Below, piece by piece: positions 18,605-27,387 of a stretch of DNA of 64,000 bases. The stretch comes from Halarcobacter anaerophilus (GTDB lineage: Bacteria > Campylobacterota > Campylobacteria > Campylobacterales > Arcobacteraceae). The stretch covers positions 2,790,001-2,854,000 of the forward strand of contig NZ_CP041070.1 in the NCBI RefSeq assembly GCF_006459125.1, read 5' to 3'. The stretch's first letter is position 1. Each line of letters starts with the position of its first letter. The notes under the pieces were generated by a model. It worked only from the letters and a program-made list of their open reading frames with translations, searched no databases and was not told the DNA's origin. A program made the position numbers and the translations under genes.

Positions 18605-18635
18605 AAGAGGAGTTCTTCCTCCTCTTTACTTTTTC
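18605..18635 (+). terminator. Rho-independent terminator after flagellin 1
   Basis: Perfect 8-bp stem AAGAGGAG / CTCCTCTT with a 6-base loop (TTCTTC), followed by TTACTTTTT. It lies 32 bases after the flagellin 1 stop and separates the two flagellin transcripts. Confidence 0.8.
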
Positions 18636-18865
18636 CCTCATTTTTTGCTTCTCTTTAAATTTTATTCTCAATGTAATATTTATTTTCCATATTGGAGCAT
18701 ATTTAAACTAAATTTAAGAATTGGTGTGTCATACTTTTAACATAAATATAGGGATCAATGGATTCCGAGAAGTTTTAAACTTCATGCTTGATAAAACAAG
18801 AATGTTTTTAAGGCTGTAAATTTTAAAAAGATTTACAATGTGTCATAATATCAAAAGGATTTATT
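18636..18865 (+). promoter_or_regulatory. Promoter and structured leader region of flagellin 2
   Basis: This 230-base gene-free stretch must hold the flagellin 2 promoter. No sigma28 or sigma54 consensus is visible; a weak sigma70-like candidate is TTGGTG (18721-18726) with TAAATA 16 bases on. Downstream lie two hairpins. GAAGTTTTAAACTTC (about 18769-18783) is nearly a pure palindrome. TGTAAAT/ATTTACA (about 18815-18837) encloses a 9-base loop. The nonamer TGTGTCATA occurs twice (18725-18733 and 18839-18847). The folded leader could stabilise the mRNA, as for other abundant structural proteins; that is inference. AAAGGA precedes the ATG. Confidence 0.45.
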
Positions 18866-19714
18866 ATGAGAATTAATACAAACGTATCGTCTCTTAATGC
18901 ACAAGAGTCAACAACTGCTACAAACAATGCTTTAAGCAGTTCATTAGAAAAATTAAGTTCTGGTCTAAAAATTAACAAAGCAGCAGATGATGCATCTGGT
19001 CTTGCTATTGCAGATAAACTTAGAACACAGGTTACATCAATTAATCAAGCAGTTGACAATGGTAACTCAGCAGTATCACTACTTCAAATTGCTGATAAAT
19101 CAATGGCTGAACAATCAAATATTCTTGATACAATCAAAGCGAAATTAATTCAAGCAAATACTGATACTACTTCAACTGATGGTAGAGACTCAATTGCAAA
19201 AGATATTGATAAATTGTTAGAACAATTAGATAATATTTCAAAATCTACAAACTACAATGGTACACAATTAATTGGAGATACTGCAGGTACTGGTTCTTCA
19301 ACAACATTAACATTCCAAGTTGGTGAAGATGCAGATACTGGTGGAACAATTACATTAGGATCAATTACAGCAAATACTACAGGTCTTTCTTTAACTGGGT
19401 TATCTGGGTTAGGTGCAGGTGCACTTACAAAAACTCTTGCAAAATCTATGCAAGCAAAAGTTGATAGTGCTATCACTTCACTAAATGAATTTAGAGCAGA
19501 TATCGGTTCTACTCAAAATCAAGTTGAAAGTGCCGTTACAAACTTAATGACACAATCAACTAACCTTTCATCAGCAGAGTCTGTAATTAGAGATGTTGAT
19601 TATGCTAAAGAATCTGCAAACTTTAATAAACAAAACATTATTGCACAAGCAGGGTCTTATGCAATTTCTCAAGCAAATACAGTACAACAAAACGTACTTA
19701 AATTACTTCAATAA
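18866..19714 (+). CDS. Flagellin, copy 2
   Basis: Second flagellin, 282 residues. It is nearly identical to copy 1 over the first 100 and last 80 residues and differs mainly in the central variable stretch (about 140-195, where it has a Gly-Ala-rich insert GLSGLGAGALTK). The tandem pair is a clear duplication, as with flaA/flaB of Arcobacter and Campylobacter; I cannot say which name belongs to which copy. AAAGGA precedes the ATG. It has its own long leader (see 18636-18865) and its own terminator, so it is probably regulated separately from copy 1. It converges with the Maf gene 58 bases downstream. Confidence 0.96.
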   Translation: MRINTNVSSLNAQESTTATNNALSSSLEKLSSGLKINKAADDASGLAIADKLRTQVTSINQAVDNGNSAVSLLQIADKSMAEQSNILDTIKAKLIQANTDTTSTDGRDSIAKDIDKLLEQLDNISKSTNYNGTQLIGDTAGTGSSTTLTFQVGEDADTGGTITLGSITANTTGLSLTGLSGLGAGALTKTLAKSMQAKVDSAITSLNEFRADIGSTQNQVESAVTNLMTQSTNLSSAESVIRDVDYAKESANFNKQNIIAQAGSYAISQANTVQQNVLKLLQ

Positions 19715-19721
19715 GTAATTG

Positions 19722-19756
19722 ACAAAGAGTAGTAGCTTTATGCTACTACTCTTTGT
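19722..19756. terminator. Bidirectional terminator between flagellin 2 and the glycan operon
   Basis: A perfect 15-bp stem (ACAAAGAGTAGTAGC / GCTACTACTCTTTGT) with a 5-base loop lies in the 58-base gap between two convergent genes. T-runs on either side are poor, but the stem is the strongest in the window and can serve both strands. Confidence 0.8.
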
Positions 19757-19772
19757 ATCTTCTAAAAGCATA

Positions 19773-21803
19773 TTAAATATTTTTTACTATTTCAGTATAT
19801 TTTAAATAATTTTTTATCAAATTATTTATCTGTTTTTCTAAGACCTCTAAAGTTTCATTAATCTTTTGATTCTCTTTTTTTATACTCTTATCATTTAAAC
19901 AATAATCAATATATAATAAATGTGTATTTAAATAAGTAAGCAAAAATCCTTTTGATGCAACCATTTTGTATATATTTTCATTAAAATTATCATATAAACT
20001 ATTTATATATTTTTCAAATTCTTTATAATCAAGTTTTTTCTTTTCACTATTATTTAAAAAATATAAAAAGTTTTTTAGATATTCAACTTCCATTTCCAAA
20101 CTTTGTTTATTATCATCAGATAAAAATTTTGTTGATATTTTTATTAGATTCTTTTTCATCTTATCTATATTTTTATTTATATCTTTTAATTTTATATCAT
20201 CACTTGTAGAAGGAATAGTGTTATTAATAAAAGCACCATTTTTTGATAAATTATAAACTTTTTGTTCATCTACTAATAACTTTTTAATAATGTTATTCAT
20301 TTCAATTAAAGAGAGCATAAAAAGTCTTGTTGTTTTTACTTTTTTAAAAAAGTTACCTTTCACTTCTACGGTATCTTCACGAGTTGAAAAATTTCCCTTA
20401 TCTACAAAAAAAGTATCGTCAGACAAAATTAATTTTTTTGAAGAAACATGTTCTGACATGTGAGTTTCTCCTGTTTTTTGATTTAAAGCAAGATCTACAC
20501 CTAAAAGATAAATTTCTTTACAATTAAGAGATAAAAGCCAGCTTAATGTAATTTCCCCAATACTATACCCATTATGATAAATAGAATCTGTAAAAAAACT
20601 ACTCATGACATCAAAAATAAAAACATTCTCTTTTTTAAAATTTGCCAATATATTGTAAGAAGTCATAGAAGAAGCAAATATTATTTTATCTTTTATATAT
20701 TCTATATTATTATCTAAATCAAATTGATCTAAAACAACTTTTTCTCCACTATCCGCTGTTGCTATAATATCAGGAATTATCTTATTAGGAATTATCTTCT
20801 TTAATGCGGCTGCCATTGAAATAATTATGAATTTATTTTGATTTTTACTTATCCACTCAATTTCATCTTCCAAAGAGGGACCTGCACCAATAAAAAGGAT
20901 AGGCTTATCTGTTAAGACACCTGTAGCAGCCTGAAGTTTTACTCTATTATACGTGCCAATAATTTTACTATTATTATTTAATAAATTATATAACAAAGAG
21001 ATATAGTTATAATTAAAAGGATTATTAGAAGAAAAACTATTTGCAATATTATCAAATAAGCTTGATACATTATAGTCTGTTGTAAAAAACTTTAGACAAT
21101 AATTTTTATACGGTTTATATAACATAAAAAGAGAACATTTTTTATCAAAAAGATTATCATCATCCATTATTGAAAAGATTATAGCTCCTCCATCTCTTAC
21201 TAATTCTGTATAATCAAAAACAAATAAAGATAATCTAAAAATCTCTAAATTTGATTCACAAATAAAATATAATTCAGGATTAAATTTTTTATGTATATTT
21301 AATAAATGCCTACTAAGTAAAGTTCCTATAATAATAAATTTTTCAAAACTTTTAAATCGCTTATTTTCATAAGTTCCTATTTTATCGCTAAAAACGTCTA
21401 CATAATCAGAAACATCATTTAAAATCATTCTAAATGAATTATCTAAAGAGATTGGCTCATTTAAATCAAAATTAATTTCTTCTCTTTCTCCAGAATAAAG
21501 ACCTCTTTTTAAATCTGAGAAACTTCCTTTCGAAGTGAAATCTAAATTTTTAGCTTTGTTCTTTAATTTTTTAGGATTTTGGTCATAAACATATCTATTT
21601 TCTTTTTTATCATAAATATCAAATTCACCTTCTTTTTCTAAAAATTCTAAAAAAAATCTCTCTTCATAAATGCCCTCATCTATAGCTTGAGACAAATTAT
21701 CAATCCTAAGATATAAATCTTTGTCATATTCACTCAAAAAGGCAAGATTTGCTAAAAATGTAGTTGTTAATGCATTTTGCAACTGAAGTTCTGCTTCTGT
21801 CAT
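19773..21803 (-). CDS. Maf-type motility accessory factor (flagellin nonulosonate transferase)
   Basis: 676-residue protein of the Maf family (DUF115 / MptE-like core). Maf proteins are thought to attach pseudaminic or legionaminic acid to flagellin Ser/Thr in the cytoplasm before export. The core is marked by ILFIGAGPSLEDEIEWI (about residues 302-318), IIPDIIATADSG (about 342-353) and CKEIYLLGVDLAL (about 425). The N-terminal ~280 and C-terminal ~150 residues are helical and less conserved. ATG at 21803 follows AAGGA. It is the last gene of the 18-gene operon that begins with pseBCF and faces flagellin 2 across a shared terminator. The donor is presumably CMP-pseudaminic acid or the further modified sugar made by this operon. 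Confidence 0.88.
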   Translation of the reverse strand: MTEAELQLQNALTTTFLANLAFLSEYDKDLYLRIDNLSQAIDEGIYEERFFLEFLEKEGEFDIYDKKENRYVYDQNPKKLKNKAKNLDFTSKGSFSDLKRGLYSGEREEINFDLNEPISLDNSFRMILNDVSDYVDVFSDKIGTYENKRFKSFEKFIIIGTLLSRHLLNIHKKFNPELYFICESNLEIFRLSLFVFDYTELVRDGGAIIFSIMDDDNLFDKKCSLFMLYKPYKNYCLKFFTTDYNVSSLFDNIANSFSSNNPFNYNYISLLYNLLNNNSKIIGTYNRVKLQAATGVLTDKPILFIGAGPSLEDEIEWISKNQNKFIIISMAAALKKIIPNKIIPDIIATADSGEKVVLDQFDLDNNIEYIKDKIIFASSMTSYNILANFKKENVFIFDVMSSFFTDSIYHNGYSIGEITLSWLLSLNCKEIYLLGVDLALNQKTGETHMSEHVSSKKLILSDDTFFVDKGNFSTREDTVEVKGNFFKKVKTTRLFMLSLIEMNNIIKKLLVDEQKVYNLSKNGAFINNTIPSTSDDIKLKDINKNIDKMKKNLIKISTKFLSDDNKQSLEMEVEYLKNFLYFLNNSEKKKLDYKEFEKYINSLYDNFNENIYKMVASKGFLLTYLNTHLLYIDYCLNDKSIKKENQKINETLEVLEKQINNLIKNYLKYTEIVKNI

Positions 21804-21840
21804 TACTTTTCCTTATTTATTATATTTTAAATTAAAAAAA

Positions 21841-23742
21841 CTATGAAAATTTAATTTTATATCGTAATCTAAATAAAAAATTATCATTTCTTTTTTCTAA
21901 TGTATCATCCAACTCTTGTAAACTAAAATATACTCTTGTTAAATAACCAAATTTATCTTTATTATTTTGTAACATTATAAAAGGATAAGAGATCTCTTGA
22001 TTAACTTTTATTTTAAAAGAAAAATCATCATTTTCAAATTTCATAACTCCATTTGTACATCCAATTCCGGATATAGAACTTTGAGTTAAAGATTTAGGAA
22101 TATGTTGATTTATTTCATTGTTTTTTAAATTTATTTTTTCATAATATTTATTACCATTTTTTACTTTTATACTTCCATTTTTTAAAGCGAATGTTTTATC
22201 AAGAGTGAGAATACCAACTCGGATACTTCCTCTTATAAAAATTGGACAATTTAAAACTAAATCAAAAATTATTGAGTTGTCTTTTTCATCTATAATCCAT
22301 GATTTTAGCTCATTTATTCCACTTTTCATTTTAAGAGAAGACTCTATTATATATATATCTTTATCTAACTCATAATAATTTACATCTTCCACTTCTATTA
22401 AATCACTTATCTTTTTAGTTTCAGATGATTCAATAATAGTTGTTCCTGTAAAAAAATCAGCTCCATGTTTTATAAGATCCAATTCTCCATGCTTTATTGT
22501 ACAAATAGGAAATTTTTTATTATCAATGAATATTGAATCTAATGTTAAGCCTTTCTTTTTATCAAATAAAATTTTCAAATTATTCTTTTCATAAATAATT
22601 GAATTATTCTTTTCATAAAAATTATGATTTGATTTTTTTAATATTTGCGTATTATTGCTTCCTGATATCGCCAAATTTTCTAAATCATTTATAGCTTTTT
22701 CCCATTTATCTTCCGTTATATGAGTACGATAATCACTACCCCAATATTTCAATAAAGTTTTCCATTGCGATATATCACCAATATTTTTAATTCTCTGAAA
22801 ATATCTATAACATAGGGTATTAATATAATTTGCACCTCGTCCACAAGCAGCCCATCTACTCAACGAATATTTATCTTGTTTTTTTACTATTATTGGATTT
22901 AAAGATGTTGTCAAAGATATTTTTTTATTTTTATTTAAGCTCATTTCTAAAACTTTTGACGGCAACTGAAATTCACAAAATTGCTTTAAATTTTCAACTA
23001 TTTCAGCTATTATTTTCCATTCATTATTTTTTATTAACTGTTCCGTTTCAAATCTTCCAGGACGAAAATTAAATATTTCCAAATCAGAACTATAAACAGG
23101 AGTAGCCTCATACTCTTTTGTATATTGTTTTAGAAAATTTATATAAAAGTTCATATCTCTTTCACCATGAACTGTTCTTTGAAACTTTTGAAAAAGTATT
23201 GAATCACTCCAAAGTAACGGCAACTCTTTATTAATACCCTTTACAATAATTGGTGAATATGCAAAATCTTTTTTTATTTTTTCATTTAAAGAATATGCAT
23301 TATTCCATTCCATAATCAAAGCTTCATATCCAACTTTATAATATAGATCCACTAAAGATTTTGAGAAAGTTTGTTCATTGACAAAAGCTAATTTTGGAAC
23401 AATTTCTAGAACATTCATATATGTTTCTAATCCAATTTTTTGATTTTGTAAATTTACTTTATAAGGGACTAAAGGACCAATAACTTGCATATATCCACAT
23501 CCAATTAATTCAATTAAACCTTTTTTATAAATCTCTTTAAATTTTATTATCCAATGGGGTCTTACTTCTTCTATAATTTCTAAAGAGTATCCTGATATTT
23601 CTAACCCTATTTTTGTTTCCGTTTTTTCAACAAATTCTAATAATGAAAAATAACATTTATCTATAACCTCTTCTAATTTCTCTTCAGGAATAGCTGAAAA
23701 GGCAAGATTTGCATGATAAACTTTGTAACAGATTTTATTCAA
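21841..23742 (-). CDS. GH57-like glycoside hydrolase/transferase family protein
   Basis: 633 residues. The N-terminal half resembles the (beta/alpha)7 barrel of GH57 4-alpha-glucanotransferases: VYHANLAFS, IGLEISGYSLEII, RPHWIIKF, IELIGCGYMQVIGPLVP. It also has FVNEQTFS, where Glu123 fits the GH57 nucleophile, and SSDLEIFNFRPGRF, where Asp220 fits the acid/base. The C-terminal half is a beta-sandwich like the domain that follows the barrel in that family. The start is TTG at 23742 after GGAGA, overlapping the ATP-grasp gene by 8 bases. It sits in a flagellin glycan operon, where starch-active enzymes are not expected, so it may trim or transfer an unusual sugar. Function is not known; the family call rests on pattern similarity only. 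Confidence 0.65.
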   Translation of the reverse strand: MNKICYKVYHANLAFSAIPEEKLEEVIDKCYFSLLEFVEKTETKIGLEISGYSLEIIEEVRPHWIIKFKEIYKKGLIELIGCGYMQVIGPLVPYKVNLQNQKIGLETYMNVLEIVPKLAFVNEQTFSKSLVDLYYKVGYEALIMEWNNAYSLNEKIKKDFAYSPIIVKGINKELPLLWSDSILFQKFQRTVHGERDMNFYINFLKQYTKEYEATPVYSSDLEIFNFRPGRFETEQLIKNNEWKIIAEIVENLKQFCEFQLPSKVLEMSLNKNKKISLTTSLNPIIVKKQDKYSLSRWAACGRGANYINTLCYRYFQRIKNIGDISQWKTLLKYWGSDYRTHITEDKWEKAINDLENLAISGSNNTQILKKSNHNFYEKNNSIIYEKNNLKILFDKKKGLTLDSIFIDNKKFPICTIKHGELDLIKHGADFFTGTTIIESSETKKISDLIEVEDVNYYELDKDIYIIESSLKMKSGINELKSWIIDEKDNSIIFDLVLNCPIFIRGSIRVGILTLDKTFALKNGSIKVKNGNKYYEKINLKNNEINQHIPKSLTQSSISGIGCTNGVMKFENDDFSFKIKVNQEISYPFIMLQNNKDKFGYLTRVYFSLQELDDTLEKRNDNFLFRLRYKIKFS

Positions 23743-24949
23743 ACACTATCTCCAAATTTTGTAAATATTCATTAGCTTTATTTATAGCTTCATCTCTTGA
23801 ACTGCCTCGTGTTATAACACTTGCTATTCTATTTGCATGATTCTCTGTTTTATTCGATTTTATCTCATCACCAATCTTAATAAATAATGAACTAGATATA
23901 TTATTTACCTCAGGTAGATTTATATTTTTTATTTTCCCTTTTTTTATATCTTCCAAAAATTTATATCGTAAAGATATAAAATCATTTTTTTCTATCTTTA
24001 ATTCGGTTTCATCTATTTTTAGATTCATATGTAATTTTATGGCTACTTGTAAAAAATCTACACCTGTAGATTCCGGAATTTCTATAGTTGACAAATTACC
24101 TCCGGACAATCTTAATGCTAATTCTATAATATATAATTCATCCTTATATATTATAATATCACCTTTTATAACTCCATTTCTTATATTTAATTCTTTTGAA
24201 ATGATTTTTAAATACTTCTCTAATTGAAATTTATGCTTTTCTTTCATGTATATAGATGGCAAATCACCGCCATTTTCTATGATATTAGGCATAAACTTGT
24301 CCATATCTTCATAGTTTCTATCTGCGAAACCTATATTAAAAACTTTACTGTTTACAATAAAGGATTCCGTGCTTATTTGAAAACCATCTAAATATTTTTC
24401 AACCATTATTTGATTACAAGAGCTTTGAGAAATTGCATATTCATAATATTTATTTATATTTTCTAGATTATGAAGTAGACTTATTCCTCTTGAAGCTGAA
24501 TTATCAACAGGTTTTAATACAAAAGGAAAACCATAAATATCCACAAATTTCTTTATGTCATCTACTGAATTTACAAGTGAATAAGCAGGAATATTTATAT
24601 TGTATTTGTGCATAAACTCTTTAGAATAAAACTTGTTTTCACTTAACTTTGCAGATTGAAGGGGGATTGTATAATTTATTTTTAATCTATTAGCAACATA
24701 AGCAATAATATAAGGGATATCAACTCCAAAAGCGATTACTCCATCAATTTTTTTTGAATAATTATCCAAAAACTCATCAATTTGTTCAATATGTTTTATA
24801 CTGACAGTATAAAACTCGTCAGAATATTTTTTACAATAAGCTTCACTATTTCCATCTAACACAATGGTATAAATACCCATCTCTTGTGCTTTTAAAACTC
24901 CAGGTAACTGATCTGCTCCTCCACCTAAGATTAGAAGTACTTTAGCCAA
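23735..24949 (-). CDS. ATP-grasp ligase of unknown substrate
   Basis: About 404 residues with the layout of carbamoyl-phosphate-synthase/PurK-like ATP-grasp enzymes: a pre-ATP-grasp Rossmann-like domain (VLLILGGGADQLPGVLKAQ at the N-terminus) and a central ATP-grasp fold (about 105-300). The fold contains FPFVLKPVDNSASRGI, the adenine/metal segment VEKYLDGFQISTESF and LYIIELALRLSGG. Such enzymes join a carboxylate to an amine or thiol. The best start is TTG at 24949, 8 bases after GGAGG. The in-frame ATG at 24964 has no ribosome site before it and would put the GGAGG inside the gene. It overlaps the SDR stop by 8 bases. In this operon it could acylate an amino sugar, but that is speculation. 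Confidence 0.8.
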   Translation of the reverse strand: MAKVLLILGGGADQLPGVLKAQEMGIYTIVLDGNSEAYCKKYSDEFYTVSIKHIEQIDEFLDNYSKKIDGVIAFGVDIPYIIAYVANRLKINYTIPLQSAKLSENKFYSKEFMHKYNINIPAYSLVNSVDDIKKFVDIYGFPFVLKPVDNSASRGISLLHNLENINKYYEYAISQSSCNQIMVEKYLDGFQISTESFIVNSKVFNIGFADRNYEDMDKFMPNIIENGGDLPSIYMKEKHKFQLEKYLKIISKELNIRNGVIKGDIIIYKDELYIIELALRLSGGNLSTIEIPESTGVDFLQVAIKLHMNLKIDETELKIEKNDFISLRYKFLEDIKKGKIKNINLPEVNNISSSLFIKIGDEIKSNKTENHANRIASVITRGSSRDEAINKANEYLQNLEIVFE

Positions 24950-25682
24950 AATACATCCCTCCATTGATATTAACAGTTTGCCCAGTCATAGTAGTATTTT
25001 TTTCTGACAATAAAAATAAAACTAAGTTCGCTATCTCTTCTGGTTCTGTTATTTTCCCAACTGGAATAGTTTTTAATTTTTCTTTTCCAGCATCAGAATC
25101 AAGTTCTTTTTCAATCATTTTAGTGTTTACTAACCCTGGCGCTATACAATTAGTTAATACATTATACTTAGAATAAATTTTTGCCATTGATTTTGAAAAA
25201 GAGATTAATCCAGCTTTAGTTGTTGCATAATGAACAGCTAAGTTACCTCCAACTTGACCACCAATTGAAGATATATTTACTATCCTTCCAAAATTGTTTT
25301 TTTTCATATCTACAATAAGTTCTTGAACTATTTGAAAAACTCCAGTCAAATTAGTATTTAAAACTAAATCCCACTCCTCATCACTAATAGTCTCAAAATC
25401 CTTTTGAATTAAAATTGCAGCATTATTTACAAGGTAAGAGGGAAACTGACCAAATCGTTTTTCAATATCAAGTAACAATCTCTTTACATTATCTCTTTTC
25501 CCTAATGTAAATTGAAAAGCTTCAACCTCTTTATCACCGATTTCATCTAAAAAAGCTAAAGCTTCATCTTTGTTAGAATTATAAGTGAAAGCTACTTTGT
25601 AACCTGCATTTATAGCCTCTAAAACTATTGCTTTACCAATCCCTTGGCTTCCACCAGTTATTAATAATAATTTATCCTTCAT
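24942..25682 (-). CDS. Short-chain dehydrogenase/reductase (FabG-like)
   Basis: NAD(P)-dependent oxidoreductase of the classical SDR family, about 246 residues. It shows the cofactor motif TGGSQGIG (about residues 8-15), NNAAI (about 85), the catalytic Ser in NISSIGG and the YATTK Tyr/Lys pair (about 148-152), then IAPGLVNT and the usual C-terminus GQTVNINGG. I prefer ATG at 25682 (MKDKLLLITGG); ATG at 25697 adds five residues and overlaps the ThDP gene more. FabG itself is usually beside fabD or acpP, which are absent here. In this operon it is more likely a reductase for a keto-sugar or for the side chain left by the ThDP enzyme. Confidence 0.85.
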   Translation of the reverse strand: MKDKLLLITGGSQGIGKAIVLEAINAGYKVAFTYNSNKDEALAFLDEIGDKEVEAFQFTLGKRDNVKRLLLDIEKRFGQFPSYLVNNAAILIQKDFETISDEEWDLVLNTNLTGVFQIVQELIVDMKKNNFGRIVNISSIGGQVGGNLAVHYATTKAGLISFSKSMAKIYSKYNVLTNCIAPGLVNTKMIEKELDSDAGKEKLKTIPVGKITEPEEIANLVLFLLSEKNTTMTGQTVNINGGMYFG

Positions 25683-27360
25683 ATTGCCACATTTCATTTA
25701 GTTTTTGTCCACCTAAAAGCATCGGAGAGATAGGTGCATCATGTTTAACTTTTACATGTAATAAAGCTGCTTTTTCACTGTTTAACCATTGAGAGATGAT
25801 AGTTTCATCATATTCTTTTATATAGTATGCTTCAAGTTTATACGCTTTTGCAATCTCCACAAAATCTGGATTCAAAAAATCACCTGTTGTTGGGTCTTTA
25901 CCAAATGTAATATTTTGAAATTGAGAAACAATTCCTAGTCTACTGTTGTCCATTACCAATATTTTTAGATTTAGATTTAATTCATTAATAAGTGCTAATT
26001 CTTGAATATTTATTTGAAAGGAACCATCCCCATCAATACAAATTACTCTTGAGTCTCTTTCTAAATAATTTAAACCCAAAGCAGTAGGCAGACCAAACCC
26101 CATAGTTCCATGACCAGCAGAGGTAAAGATTTTTTTCATCTTATTATCAAAATTTATATATCTTGAAGTCCAATGTTGATGTGAACCAACACCAGTTGAA
26201 AATAGTGTCATTTTATCATTTGTATTTTTATCAATATATTTTAAGACATCAGAAGGGTTAACTCCATTGGCAACCCCGGCATCATCTTGCATCAAAGTTG
26301 AAAATTTGATTTCATCTACCCTACTTAACCACTCTAAGTTTGTAAACTTGTTTACCTTTGAATCAATTAGATTTAAATATTCAAGTATTGGTACATTTAT
26401 TTTTATTGTATTTTTAACTCTACACTCTTTTAACTCATTACTATCAATATCAACATGGATAACTTTTTTTTCATCTAATGTTTTTGTTTCTGAACCAGTT
26501 TGCCTAACATCTAATCTACTACCTAAAACAAGTACACAATCAGCTTCAAATAATATTTTATTTGCCCATGGTGTCCCTGTATGACCTATCCATCCATAAG
26601 ATTTTAAACCATTAAAGACCCCTAAACCTCTTAAACTTGAGATTACAGGAATATTAGTTTTTTCTAAAATTGTTCTAATATCTTGCCACTCTTCTTGTGC
26701 CCCTCCACCAATTAATACAAGTGGTTTTTGTGCATTATTTAAAACATCAATTGTTTTAGAAATTGTATTTTGATCTATTTCACCTTTTACTTTTTTTTCT
26801 ACAGTTAAGGTATCTAATTTTAGTAAACTACCTAGCTTTTTATTATCTATCTCTTGTAGTTGAATATTCATTGGTAAGTCGATTAAAACAGGCCCTTTTC
26901 TTCCCTCATTTGAGATAATATATGCGTTATGGATAGCATCTGAAAGCTCTTCAATTGTTCTAGGTTGAAAAACCTCTTTAGTAATCTCTTTTACCATATT
27001 TACAATAGGTACTTCTTGAAAACCTCTTTGTCTAATCTCAGAACTTCTTTCTAAATCAGGAGTTCCAACTTGTCCAGTTATGGCAATTAAAGGGACACTA
27101 TCATAATAAGCATCTGCCAAAGGTGTTATAATATTTGTTGCCCCAGGACCACTAGTTACAGCTGCAAAAGAGGGTTTATGATTAAGCTGTGCTTCTGCAA
27201 TAGCCATATAACCTGCACCTTGTTCATTTTTAGAAACAACTAAATTAACACCAATATTCTTACACTCTTGTAACAAAGGAGCAATTGTTCCCCCTGGATA
27301 AAGGAATAGATTTCCACTAAATTCTTTTATAACTTTTGCTATTACTGCCGTTGAAAACAT
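25672..27360 (-). CDS. ThDP-dependent acetolactate-synthase-like enzyme (possible sugar branching enzyme)
   Basis: 562 residues with the three-domain fold of acetolactate synthase. The N-terminal domain has the ylide-forming Glu46 in KNEQGAGYMA and SGPGATN (about 91), then a central domain. The C-terminal ThDP-Mg site is GDGSFQINIQELALI (about 440-455) with NSRLGIV after it. No regulatory subunit (IlvH) lies nearby and the neighbours are sugar genes. Known precedent: YerE, an acetolactate-synthase homologue, adds a two-carbon unit from pyruvate to a CDP-4-keto-3,6-dideoxysugar to start yersiniose. With RfbF- and RfbH-like genes in the same operon this is the most attractive reading, but ordinary acetolactate synthesis cannot be excluded from sequence. 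AGGAGA precedes ATG 27360. Confidence 0.8.
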   Translation of the reverse strand: MFSTAVIAKVIKEFSGNLFLYPGGTIAPLLQECKNIGVNLVVSKNEQGAGYMAIAEAQLNHKPSFAAVTSGPGATNIITPLADAYYDSVPLIAITGQVGTPDLERSSEIRQRGFQEVPIVNMVKEITKEVFQPRTIEELSDAIHNAYIISNEGRKGPVLIDLPMNIQLQEIDNKKLGSLLKLDTLTVEKKVKGEIDQNTISKTIDVLNNAQKPLVLIGGGAQEEWQDIRTILEKTNIPVISSLRGLGVFNGLKSYGWIGHTGTPWANKILFEADCVLVLGSRLDVRQTGSETKTLDEKKVIHVDIDSNELKECRVKNTIKINVPILEYLNLIDSKVNKFTNLEWLSRVDEIKFSTLMQDDAGVANGVNPSDVLKYIDKNTNDKMTLFSTGVGSHQHWTSRYINFDNKMKKIFTSAGHGTMGFGLPTALGLNYLERDSRVICIDGDGSFQINIQELALINELNLNLKILVMDNSRLGIVSQFQNITFGKDPTTGDFLNPDFVEIAKAYKLEAYYIKEYDETIISQWLNSEKAALLHVKVKHDAPISPMLLGGQKLNEMWQYEG

Positions 27361-27387
27361 TAATTCTCCTATTTTATTACATACTAT

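Noticed and set aside
18725-18847. TGTGTCATA direct repeat as a definite operator
   Set aside because: Only two copies of a 9-mer 114 bases apart in AT-rich DNA; may be chance, so mentioned only with the leader.
21841-23742. Reading the GH57-like protein as a polysaccharide deacetylase or alpha-mannosidase
   Set aside because: The NEQTF Glu and the EISG/RPHWI segments follow GH57 order; the His pairs of CE4 deacetylases and the D-x-D/H motifs of GH38 are not seen. Kept as GH57-like with modest confidence.
24942-25682. Calling the SDR fabG
   Set aside because: No fatty-acid synthesis genes are near and many SDRs share these motifs; the operon is about sugars.
25672-27360. Calling the ThDP gene ilvB
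   Set aside because: No ilvH or other branched-chain amino-acid gene is adjacent and all neighbours are sugar enzymes; a YerE-like role is at least as likely.
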